From contig JADNRY010000137.1 in the NCBI GenBank assembly GCA_015501585.1, forward strand, positions 1 through 64,000: a DNA stretch of 64,000 nucleotides, read 5' to 3'. The first letter of the stretch is position 1, and the number at the start of each line of letters is the position of its first letter. The translations under genes and the position numbers were made by a program. This DNA comes from Rhodocollybia butyracea. Lineage: Eukaryota > Basidiomycota > Agaricomycetes > Agaricales > Omphalotaceae. A model generated the notes under the pieces. The model made no database searches. It was not told where the DNA came from and saw only the letters and a list, made by a program, of their open reading frames with translations. Positions 33,717 through 43,578 of this stretch are shown in pieces.

Positions 33717-34422
33717 ACAATGGCACGTGGCCGTTCTTTTTTCATGAGCTCTCTCGCTGCCTGCAACGTACAATCGCTACATGCAACTTCACTCTTCGCT
33801 GTTTCCATTCTCGCCCGCTTATTCGCATACCTATTAGCTGGTGCTTCTGTCTTTGCCATAACCGCAAAGTTAAATACAGGGCTTCATACGCTTTCAGCTG
33901 GAATTAATGGAGGAGGACGCGCCGCTAACCAATTCAAGCCATACGCGAATTTTCGGTCAGTCCGCTGTTAGTGTCGACAGCTCTATTTGCACAGTATGAA
34001 CGCAAGGAAAGAAGGATCGAGTGGTAGTTCTCTGGAGAACTTGAAGCTTTCAGAGATTCGTTCAGACCGACTATTAGATTCTGGCGTCAGTGGGCTAATC
34101 ACAGGTGGAACTCTACGGGGCTTCACTGGTATGCAATTACCTTCTATCGAAGCTGCTTATCCTGTGCTTATAATTTGACAGGAGGTATTCGATCTATTTC
34201 TCCAGGCGCGGTTTCAGATGGTGTTCACCAAAAGAATAACCCCCAACCCAAACTCCAAACGCACCTCAAACCGAAGTATCAGAATGGGCAGAGCGGCTCC
34301 TTCAAGCGATAGGAATCAAGCCTCTGTCCGATGCGGTGTATCTCGCATCGCTCAAAAAGCAGAGGACCATCCATTCGAAACGCATTGCAGAATTGGAGGA
34401 CGAGATCAAACAGGAAATTATT
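33717..34422 (+). pseudogene. Tim17-like membrane protein, degenerate copy 1
   Basis: This copy parallels 35436-36295. It has a hydrophobic N-terminal part with NTGLHTLSAGINGG, then KEGSSGSSLENLKLSEIRSD, LLDSGVSGLITGGTLRGFTG, and the coiled-coil end AEYLASLKKQR-type with KRIAELEDEIKQE. Compared with copy 2 it has lost the segment after AGINGG, including a splice donor, and carries frame changes between blocks. At about 34420 its last codons run directly into an ADH-derived fragment. Glycine-rich, small-residue membrane segments suggest the Tim17/Tim22/Tim23 superfamily, meaning a mitochondrial inner-membrane protein, but this is by resemblance only. Confidence 0.55.
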
Positions 34423-34562
34423 GTCGGGGCATTTAAAGTAGGACCCAACGTCAAGAACCTCAACCCGGTCAAAGAATCGTCTCCTTTTCCAAGTCGCTCG
34501 TGGAAAATGCGAATACTGCAAGCAAAACCTGTCTTCATTCTGTGATCGAACGAACAACTCAT
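34423..34562 (+). pseudogene. ADH-derived fragment fused to Tim17-like copy 1
   Basis: Nearly identical to 2434-2575 of ADH copy 1 (FKVGPNVKNL and the structural-zinc loop region). Both edges are abrupt. The open frame at 34336-34545 runs from the Tim17-like coiled coil into the ADH segment in a different frame from the ADH protein, so it does not encode a working zinc loop. Confidence 0.8.
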
Positions 34563-35435
34563 CGATGTTTTCAGAGAATTTGAAAGACTGCATAGCTTTG
34601 GCACTGGGGAGACGGAAGAGAATCGATTGGTGCAGAGTTAGGCTCAAGAGGATTGGTGGTAATGCATTTTTCGTTATAGCAGTCGGGAATTCCGAGCCAG
34701 GGTAAGTCTGGCATTACTCGAAGGGCCACAACAATCAATCCAAAATTCTAAATCGGACAGACTACGCTATGCTGAACTGGTGATCACGGAAGATAATCTG
34801 TACAGTGGCACTACGGTGGCCCACTGGGTCTCCAATCGGTGCATTCACTCCCTTGTCTTCCTCGCTCCTCAAAGCCTCAAACCCGCAATCGAGTGGTAGA
34901 TAGTCAGAGTAAACCAGAGAGATTTCGTTACAGTTGGTCTAGAAAGAGGATGATGTTTTTGGGGGTGTTCGGAGGCAGCAATCCTATCAGGAAAGTGGGG
35001 GGTCATCGGGCTATAGCACGTACATTGAATATTCCATGCAGTTATTTGGAGGCACACTCCGCAACCAAAGTTGCTTCAAACTTCCTCAGTCAAATACTTG
35101 CGGAAAAAGAACTCTAAGAAAGCAACAACTATATAGATCCGAGTCAAATAAGAACATCGAGAACACCAGAAGTGATCTACTATCTATCTATCGAATATCG
35201 ACTTGCGATCGACTCAAGCTCAGCAAAGAAAAAGGCTGAGGCAGGCAAAAAAGGCTTAGCGCTTTTTGGGCCGCGCGCTTGACACTTGGAGTAGAGCCTG
35301 TTAACTTACAGCCTTTTACCCACCTCCTTATTTTGATGCAGCGAACGCTGTACTTTTCTCGTCACCTTGCAGACAGACTCTAAAGTAGTATAAAGGCCCA
35401 AAGGGTCCAGGGAAACGTCAAAGCTATGCACGTGG
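34563..35435. other. Spacer between Tim17-like copies, nothing recognised
   Basis: The longest frames (34839-35117 plus, 34869-35057 minus) have no recognisable domains and overlap each other on opposite strands. I see no RNA gene or terminal repeats. Confidence 0.45.
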
Positions 35436-36295
35436 TCGTTCTTTCTCACGTTTTTCATGAGCTCTCGTTCAGTGCTGCAGGGTACAATCGCTACATGCAA
35501 GTCCACTCTTCGCTGTTTCTCTTCTCACCCGCTTAATTCGCCTACCCATCAGCTGCTGCTTCTGTCTTTGGAACTGGGATTCATGGAATCATAACCGCAC
35601 AGCCAAACACAGGGCTCCGTACGCTTTCAGCTGGGATTAATGGAGGCGTTTCTGGTGCTACTTTCTTTAGTGTGTTTTTTTTTTTGTAAAAATATATATA
35701 TTGAAGAGGACGCGCCGCTAACCGATTGTTATTCAAGCCATACGCGAATTTGTGGTCAGTCCGCTGCTAGTGTCGACGGCTCCGTTTGCACAGTATGAAC
35801 GCAGGAGGAAAGAAGGATCAAGTGGTAGTTCTCTGGAGGATTTGAAGCTTTCGGAGATTCGTTCGGACCGACTATTAGATTCTGGTGTCAGTGGGTTAAT
35901 CACAGGTGGAATTCTACGGGGCTTTACTGGTGCGTAATACCTTTTATCAAAGCTGCTTTTTCTGTACTTATATTTCAACAGGAGGTATTCGAACTATTGC
36001 TCCAGGCGCAGTGTCAGGTGGTGTACTGTGCACCTTGCTTCAATATATGTTTAACGAGTCACGAATTCTCCGACTGGAATACCTCGTTCACCAAAAGAAT
36101 AACCCCGAACCCAAGCCTTCGACAACTTCGAACACACCTCAAAATGAAGCACCAAAATGGGCAGAGCGGCTCCTTCAAGCGATAGGAATCAAGTCACTGT
36201 CTGATGCGGAGTATCTCGCCTCGCTCAAAAAACAGAGGGAGACCCATTTGAAACGCATTGCGGAATTGGAGGACGAGATCAAACGGGAAAAGTAG
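35436..36295 (+). pseudogene. Tim17-like membrane protein, copy 2 (better preserved)
   Basis: Reads ASVFGTGIHGIITAQ, NTGLRTLSAGINGGVSGATFF, a splice, then TIREFVVSPLLVSTAPFAQY, LLDSGVSGLITGGILRGFTG, a splice, GGIRTIAPGAVSGGVLCTLL, and a charged coiled-coil end KKQRETHLKRIAELEDEIKR stopping at 36293-36295. Repeated GG/GxxxG-rich hydrophobic segments fit the Tim17/Tim22/Tim23-type fold, implying a mitochondrial inner-membrane location. The 5' part is doubtful because the frame upstream of the first conserved block is interrupted by a stop near 35538, where copy 1 has one base fewer (CGCTTATTC against CGCTTAATTC). The start is therefore not defined. It converges on the WD40 gene with about 310 bp between them. 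Confidence 0.55.
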
Positions 36296-36605
36296 TACAT
36301 AGATGAAATGGCCTATACGGACGTAGACGTATGTGCTGGTACACTTTTATCCCATATCTCGATAATCCCTTTTCCATCCTTTGTGAGACCCGCGATTGCG
36401 ATCTTTGTGTCGTTCGAAACCAACGCATTAACTTTATCCAGCCCAAGTGCTTTTTTTTCGCCGCACCTCTTTCACGGTATCTTCAGTGCTCGATTCGTTA
36501 CTGATCTCCCACTGTATTATGGAGCCCATGAGAGTGGACGCAGTAAGAGTCGTAGGAGCTGAGAATGACCTGCGCAAAGGTTAAAAACGAGATAATTTCA
36601 AAGAT

Positions 36606-37714
36606 TTAACCAACGTACATTGCCACAATAGGCCCATCTGCAACCTTGACATACACTTGCTTTTCTTCATCCGACAGCCCGTTCCATTTTTTTGATCTTT
36701 TGATCTTGTCCTTTCCGAGTCCTTTTTGACCTCCGAGTCCGAGCCACAGATGCCCATCCGCCGTTCCAGCCGCGAGTATGCCAGTTGAAGACATCGCTGT
36801 GGACATGATGAAAGGCGGAGAAAGGGAAACCCCTTCGGTGGTTTGGGTTTGTGAGGAACCTACATAGATGTTGGCGTGAAGCCCTTGATCGTTTTTCAGA
36901 GGTGCAGATTACACACTGATCTCATGTTTGGATATACATGTACCCTCGAGGAAATCGAAATGTAAAAAGGTCTCGTCGTATCCAGCACTGACCAATTCTC
37001 TGGGTCTATCTGGTACAAATTTGACGCAGCCGCATATCTGGGGGCGCCGTCAAATCTCGGTGAGAACCAGGTAGCCTTGTACTCACACTTGCGTGTTTTT
37101 GCTTCATCCTGACGATTGACATGTTGGAAAGGTCAACTACACCGACCACACCGAGATCTGTAGAAAATGCGAGATGTTTATTGCTCGAGTTCAACGAGAT
37201 CTTACTGATCCGAGTAAGTAACACGTCCGGAATACAGATAACGAAAAACTTTTACCTCGTTCAAAACATCATCGTCGTCCTCAGTCAACTTGATAGATCT
37301 TAGTGTGTCTTGAGCAGCCATTATCATAGCAGGATTATCCATTTTGAAAAGAGAAATCTTGATGCCTGAAGCGTCAAATGGCGTTACGCAAAACATAAAC
37401 AAAGGACTTGTACACTGTTGCCGCACGCGATCCAGGTATCGCAAAGTTCTGACCCAGGTCTTTTGACACAAGCGATGGATGATATTTCGTCGCCGAGTCC
37501 GCGAATGGCTTTGAGGACTTTGAATGAAGATAGGTCGTAGAGGCGTAGTATTCCATCAGCTGTTTGGATAGTAAAAACGAGTTCAAAAGTGCGAAGAGTT
37601 TAGCCTACCTGATCCTGCAAAAAGATGAGCTGCATGGCCGAAATCTAGAGACGAGATGTGTGTCGGAGTGACCAGAGATTTAACAACGGAATATGGCTCG
37701 ACATTTTGGTCCAT
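36606..37714 (-). CDS. WD40-repeat protein (WDR53-like)
   Basis: Exons on the minus strand join in frame from the ATG at 37714 (MDQNVEPYSVVKSLVTPTHI) through LDFGHAAHLFAGS, DGILRLYDLSSFKVLKAI, DTWIACGNS, TLRSIKLTEDDDDVLNE, NKHLAFSTDLGVVGVVDLSN and RELVSAGYDETFLHFDF to ILAAGTADGHLWLGLGG and a TAA at 36606. Repeating (S/A)xDxxLxxxD(L/F)-type blades show a small WD40 propeller used for protein interaction. The number of blades is about six, and resemblance to WDR53 is a guess from the short length. A partial copy sits at 14548-14940. The start codon overlaps that proposed for the divergent glutamine-synthetase-like gene. Confidence 0.72.
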
Positions 37715-39971
37715 GATAGAGAAAGAAACATTACGTCATTGCGGTGATTCTCTTCTGAAGTTCTTCCATGTCTTCCACCACCGGTGCCCAAAGACTTTCG
37801 AGGAACTCAAAACTTTTCTTCGGAATGATAACAAGATCAAGGTTGCTGGTATGTTTGCAAAATTCTTCAATCGTTCTAGGCTAATAATTACTCTACATCA
37901 GGTATCGATGGTATGTTATGTTCAACGCGTGTTTTGTGTACAGTGCATCAAATACTAATGGTCCCTCAGTGGATGGTATTCTTAGGGGAAAGTTCATGGT
38001 AAGAAAGTGTCAAGTACACCCACTACGCCATTCCTTACCGCTGTCTAGTCCAAGGACAAGTTTCTAAGTGCCGCCTCATCAGATGGTTTTGGATTCTGCA
38101 GTGTCATTTTGTGCGTATCCCAGTCATTCTTCCATCCAAGTACAAACCCCTGATTAAACAGATTAGCGGTTGGGACATGCACGACACTGTCTACTCGCGC
38201 GAGCTCCTGATCGCCAACAAGCAAAACGGCTACCGGGATATCCTCGCCTCAATCGATCTATCTACATTTCGTAGGATTCCTTGGGAAAACGATGTTCCTT
38301 TCTTCTTGGTGTCTTTCCTAGATCCCGATACGAAGGAACCGTTGGTCGTTGATCCACGTGGAATTCTGAAGATAACTTCGGATAGAGCTGCAAGCTTGCA
38401 TAGAAGTTGTTATGCTGGAGTTGAATACGAAGTGAGCATCCCTGGTACCCTACCTCTCGCTTGACTGAGCTCTTTGCAGTATTTCAACTTCAAGGGTACG
38501 GGTCTCCATCGCCCAGATTTTCGATGTAATCTGATCCTCGCCTTATAGAAACACCTGAATCGCTCGCAGCCAAAAAGTTCCAGAATCTCACACCCTCACT
38601 CCCGGCAGTACGCTTTTTTGGGGTCAGAATAATATTCTCATGGTTCATTTGTCGAACAGTGCATGGATATTCACTCCTGCGTACCCAACTCAACAATGAC
38701 TACTTCCATGAGATCTTCGATGGAGCCGCTCGCTTTGGGGTGCCTATCGAAGGTCATCGTAAGTACACGCGTGCCTTCATATCGTGGCAAGCACAGGTTG
38801 ACTGTTTCTCAGATACTGAAACCGGGCCTGGAGTTTTGGAGACTGCTTTGGCATATACAGACGCGCTTCGAATGGCAGATAACGCTATCCTCTTCAAGTA
38901 CCTGACCAAAAGTGTCGGTATGAAGCATGGTGTGGTTCCTACGTTTATGGCCAAGCCTTGGGGAAACGTAAGCTCCTCCGTTTATTGTAACATAACCTAG
39001 CTGAACTCAATTGTCGAACAGCTCCCTGGATGCAGCGGGTATGTCTGCATAACTGACCCCAGTACTCATATGCTAAAAAGTCATAGACACACTCATGTTT
39101 CTCTGCGCGATGATTCAGGCAGGAACGTCTTCGCTGTTTCCGATGCTGAACTCTCTTCTGGGAGATCCGGAGCAGCTAACGACGATGTTAAATTTCTCAG
39201 TCTAGAAGCCGAACAATTCCTTGCTGGTATCCTAGAGGGAATCGCAGATGGTAAGCACTTGTACGACAAAACCTACACCCAATGATTTACTTATTATGTT
39301 TACAGTCGTACCTATGGTAGGTCACTACCCCACTTTTCATCGAATACCGATCGACCGATGAACCCCAGCTCGTGCCTACAATCAACGGCTACAAACGTTT
39401 GGTCAGCGGTGAAGCCTTTTGGGCCCCCAATGCTATCACATACGGCTATGATTCCCGTGCGGCTTCAATAAGAATCATATCACCTCCCTCTGTCCCTCCA
39501 GCAGCTACTCGCTTAGAAATCCGAATTCCTGGCGCAGATATGAACCCTTATTTCGCGATCAGCGCTATCTTTTTACTAGGCCTTCGTGGTATTGAGAAGA
39601 AACTCAAGCTATCTGCGCCTCCTATGAGCCAGCTGACGGCCGAAGATAAGCGAAATGGAACTGTAAGTATTGGCTGTGCTTCGCGTTGGGGTTTTGGTTT
39701 GCTCATGGCCGTTGGCGTTGGATAGGTCAAGATGCTTCCGACATCTCTGGAAGCAGCGACGGAGCGGATGATGAGACCAGAAAGCATTGCGAGGGAACAG
39801 GGTATGTTCGGTAATGTTTTCGTAGAGCATTTCGGAGGAACTAGAGAACACGAAGTCAAATTGTGGAATGAGGCAGTCACGAATTGGGAAGGCAAGTTTC
39901 TTACGTTGATCTTGTTGAGCGATCGGTTGACGGTCTTCACATTAGTGGAACGTTATGTCGAACTGGCGTAG
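37713..39971 (+). CDS. Glutamine synthetase-like protein (type I / FluG-type)
   Basis: About ten exons splice in frame. Landmarks are KIKVAGIDVDGILRGKFM, GWDMHDTVYSREL, LLRTQLNNDYFHEI, ETGPGVLETALAYTDAL, FMAKPWGNLPGCSGHTHVSL (the GS ATP-binding signature region), VPTINGYKRLVSGEAFWAP, the substrate/ATP arginine region RLEIRIPGADMNPYFA, and ERYVELA before the TAG at 39969-39971. This is the GlnA-like catalytic domain family found in fungi as FluG C-terminal domains and stand-alone genes. Ligation of ammonia to glutamate is known for the family, and the true substrate here may be another amine. Two exons are only 9 nt (37902-37910) and 11 nt (39306-39316). The start at 37713 is the in-frame ATG nearest the conserved region. 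No lesion was found. Confidence 0.85.
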
Positions 39972-40145
39972 TAGAACCCCGAGGATTTGGACAATAAGAG
40001 GCGTCTTGCTTGTACTGTAATATTGATGTAATTTTGATACAACTTGAGTGTAAATCATCTCAACTTCCGCATTGATGAGATTATCCTTAGCCTAGCTAGC
40101 TAGTCTTTTGAGAAGAGAATATTCGTTCTCATATAAAGCCTAGTA

Positions 40146-40597
40146 GCAAGGGTTCGATGAACCCTCGTGTTCGATTTTTTCAAACTCCGATCCTTTGCCA
40201 TCTTGTTGCCGGCCCCATGTAATCATAGCAACGTAATAATCAATGCTGATAAGATATCCACTGATACGGTATGAAACAATGAGCTCAGATACAGAAACTG
40301 GTCAACTCGTAACCTCTTGGCTACCGAAAGCCATGCATGATCATGTACTATACTGTGAGCACTCAGCAAATCGCGGTTGGATCAGTTGACGAACTCGAGC
40401 TATATTGTCCGGCGTCGAGAGTCCTGATAACTCTTGATAGGAATCGTTCTGCATTCAATAAATAACCAAAGTACGAAGAAATAAACAACGCGCGATACGC
40501 GCCAGTGACTGTGCATGAGCCCAGGACAGCCCGGCAACCACGCGGCAATTCACGGCGAAGGCTCGGCATCGAACACGAGGGTTCATCAAACCCTTGC
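40146..40597. repeat. MITE with 30-bp inverted ends, TA target site (452 bp)
   Basis: Ends GCAAGGGTTCGATGAACCCT... and its near-perfect complement, flanked by TA at 40144-40145 and 40598-40599. The adjacent bases CCTAG / CAAGGCTAG are also partly symmetrical. No coding capacity. A TA duplication suggests a Tc1/mariner-type mobiliser. Confidence 0.75.
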
Positions 40598-40733
40598 TAC
40601 AAGGCTAGATTATCCTGCTTCTTTTGTAACCATCACGAAGTTTGACATGTTCCCTCAGCATGGTATATCAGCATGGTATATTTAGCATCCCTTGTCCTCA
40701 ACAACCGCTTGTTCTTCAACTACCATCGTGACT

Positions 40734-41717
40734 ATGGCCACTGACTACAGCGAAGCAAAGTTGACCATAACGCCTCTCAAGCCTTCTGGTGAGAGTGCAT
40801 TGAGTTCAAGTCCATGACATCAGCGTCTTAACATTACTCGCAGAGATTCCTGAGGAGGAGCTTATTTTCCAAGCATCCGAGGCCCTCATTGACTCTTGCA
40901 CCTCTTGGAAACCAGGTGAAGACGAATATTAATGGTTCGGGATCAGATAACTGACACGCCCCAGGCAAAACTTATTTCAAAGTCGTCAAAACCTTTAGTA
41001 AATCGAAAGGACCAAACGATGGTGCTCCATGGCACTGCAGGGTCAGCGTGCACAAACAAGACGAGGCCACTTTTGACCAGATGTGGGAGAAGCTTGGGAC
41101 GGACAAGCCTACGAACGAGATGCAGTAAGTCTCTTAAGGTGCTAATTCAAGTCATGATTAACCGAAATCTAGGTTCATCCACGAAATACGCAAAGTCACG
41201 AAAGTGAAAGAAATCTCCTCAAGTCAAAATATCTGGTCATTGTACTACAAGTTTCACCACCGGTGTCTCCCCGTGTCTTTACAGAGCTGCAGATAACGCG
41301 TTTGAGCAGCGAATCTCCTCGTACTGGGTGAGGATATGTTGTTTACTGGGAATGTCCAACTCAAACGCTCATCATTTGCCTGTAGATTCGTCATCTCTCT
41401 CCCGATTGACCTGTCGTCTCCAGAGGATGCCGAATTGGCCAAGATAGAAGAGAAGGGCGTCAAGGGACGATATGTCAGTATCGAACGTATTGTGGAACTC
41501 GAAGACGGGTCGACCGAATGGAGGATGGCGACTAGCAGCACGCCAGGAGGGTCTATTCCTACTTTTCTGGCGGAAAGTTCCATGGCGAGCAAGATTTCCG
41601 AGGTACGTGTGTTTGAGTTGATTCAAATAGTTTCGCTGAAAGGATGCCCAGGATGTGCCGCATTTCATGAAATGGCTTCACGGTCTGCCCAAGACAGAGA
41701 CACCAACGGAAGGATAA
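40734..41717 (+). CDS. DUF3074 (START-like) protein, one frameshift
   Basis: Exons join from MATDYSEAKLTITPLKPS through EIPEEELIFQASEAL, GKTYFKVVKTFSKSKG, WHCRVSVHKQDEATFDQMW, FIHEIRKVTKVKEIS, SQNIWSLYYKF, then VSPRVFTELQITRLSSESPR, VISLPIDLSSPEDAEL, GVKGRYVSIERIVELEDGS, WRMATSSTPGGSIPTFL and DVPHFMKWLHGLPKTETP, stopping at 41715-41717. This is the conserved DUF3074 domain of fungal START-like lipid-binding proteins; its function is unknown. Near 41255 one C appears to be missing (TTTCACC where TTTCCACC keeps YYKFPPPVSPR), shifting the frame. This may be decay or a base error. It is convergent with the bL27m gene, 105 bp apart. Confidence 0.75.
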
Positions 41718-41822
41718 AGAACTTTTTCTCGTTTTCGTTTCGCACTCCTTTGTGAATTTGCTCTGGATGTGTAATTGTTGTTTCCTACGAATTATGCGAT
41801 ATAAGATATGACTAGAGGTGCA

Positions 41823-42448
41823 CTATGCTGTTGCCGTTTCGGTTTTGGGTGTGTTCACGTTCACCAAGCCAAAGTACCGACTCCGTCCGTGCTCAGCCTC
41901 ATTGCGGGGAAGCTTTTCACCACGATTTAGAACGACGCCGACATATTTCCTTTCTCCGCGCATGTATTTTTGCTTGTAGAATCGAACGTATCCGGGAGTA
42001 AGGGCGTATATTGTGTGGTCCTTGCCCATTGCGACCTAGGAAGAGAAAGAAAGAGTAAGAAAGAAGAAGGAATAAGACCAAAAAGTAAACGTACATTTTG
42101 ACAGGGATGAAAGACAGAACCACGCTGCCGGACGATGATATTTCCAGGTATCACATATTGGTCTGTCCGACTATAAGTTGTGCGCAGCTTCAGAGGGCAT
42201 CGCTGGACGTACCAGAAAACTTTTTTACACCAAGCCGTCGTCCGGCAGAGCCACCGTGGTTAGCGACTGTGCCACCAGCTCGTTTTGTGGCGGTACGAAC
42301 GGCGCCGAGACCTAGTCAAGAAAAACAAAGGGTGAGCTGTACTCTGTTTTCGAATCGAAAAAGACCAACCAAAAGCTGCGAAAGGGCTTTTTATTATTGC
42401 GTCAAAGCAGTGACCTACAAAGGCCATAATGTGGCGATAAAGATCCAA
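41823..42448 (-). CDS. MRPL27: Mitochondrial ribosomal protein bL27m
   Basis: On the minus strand a short leader exon (from ATG 42448 or 42427, basic and hydrophobic, suitable as a mitochondrial presequence) splices to LGAVRTATKRAGGTVANHGG, GRRLGVKKF, then the bL27 signature VIPGNIIVRQRGSVFHPCQN, and after a second intron VAMGKDHTIYALTPGYVRFY, ending with a TAG at 41823-41825. bL27 lines the peptidyl-transferase centre of the large mitoribosomal subunit. The C-terminal extension after RGERKYVGVVLN is usual for fungal mitochondrial forms. The first intron that keeps the frame would be only 31 nt, which is unusually short. The gene diverges from SKP1 with about 120 bp between the starts. Confidence 0.85.
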
Positions 42449-42570
42449 ATTTCAATTTGTCGATGGAGATGGGGGGCCGAGTCAATCAGTTCACGTGAGC
42501 GGACAATCAAAACGTCGTCTTGCGCTTTCTTTCTTACTCTTACCTTTACCACTCCAGATTTTTCTCAAAA

Positions 42571-43338
42571 ATGGTTACTCTTGTTACCTCTGACAACGAA
42601 AAGTTCAATGCTGAAAAAGAAGTCGTCGAGCGCAGCGTGCTGATCAAAAACATGCTTGAAGGTTTGTCTTTCCAGTGGCACTGATACAAGTCTGTCGTTG
42701 CGACTCCTTTTTCGTGAATTTTAGATGTCGGCGAGTCTGACCAACCTATTCCTCTTCCAATGTATCATCGAGCGTCCTGAAGAAGGTAAATGTACAAACG
42801 CTCGGCCACTTTCAGAGACATTGACTTTTCTCGTCGTAATCAATCAGGTTTTTGGAGTACTGCGAGCACCATCGGGGTGAGCCTCTACCGGCACCTGATG
42901 CCGACACGAGCCAAGACGACACCCGCAAGCGTACCACTGATATCAGTGAATGGGATCAGAAGTTCATCACTGTCGACCAGGAAATGCTGTTTGAGATTAT
43001 CCTTGCTGCAAATTATCTTGATATCAAATCACTTCTGTGTGTTATCGTTGGCTGTTGCGTCTTTGACTCCTATCGCTGACTTGTCCATAGTGACGTGGGC
43101 TGTAAAACTGTGGCAAACATGATCAAAGGAAAGACCCCAGAGGAGATCCGTAAACTGTTTAACATCGTGAACGACTTTACGCCGAGGAGGAGGTGCGTGG
43201 TTCTCTTGACCCCTATTTACTTTTTTACTGAAGCTTTTTCTTTTCAGGCTCAAATCAAGAAGGAGAACGTAAGTTGTTTATTTTATTGAGGATCCGTTTT
43301 CTTACTGTCCTTCGTAGGAATGGGCTGAAGACCGATAG
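42571..43338 (+). CDS. SKP1: SKP1, SCF ubiquitin ligase linker (frame-damaged)
   Basis: The conserved SKP1 protein can be read across five or more exons: [146 protein letters not shown] at 43336-43338. SKP1 bridges cullin to F-box proteins. Three single-base differences from the expected frame are visible: a missing A near 42759 (CCAATG for CCAAATG), one T too many at about 42848, and a missing G near 43190 (CCGAGGAG for CCGGAGGAG). Splicing at a GTATCA donor (42762) would bypass the first two at the cost of about ten conserved residues; the third remains. Whether it is functional is unresolved. F-box copies follow directly. Confidence 0.82.
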
Positions 43339-43578
43339 ATGAGAATAACAACTACTGCACTTGCCGCTGAACGTCATGTCTTATTAGCATTATTTCTGCT
43401 ACTTCTTGTACTTAATTTCATCTTTGTCGCTTAACGTCCATGTTCGTGTAAGTTGATGTCGAATAAAACCGTTGATATTGATAAGTGCTGCGGTTTGAAA
43501 CGACGAATAATGAAAGTTCAATTGACAACTTTTGAGCCGCAGGCTCTTGTCCACAGCATTCACTGTACTTCCACTACC

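Noticed and set aside
43453..43578. A 42-residue N-terminal extension on F-box copy B
   Set aside because: All paralogues start at MSDWDTN, and the upstream in-frame codons fall in SKP1 3' flank-like sequence.
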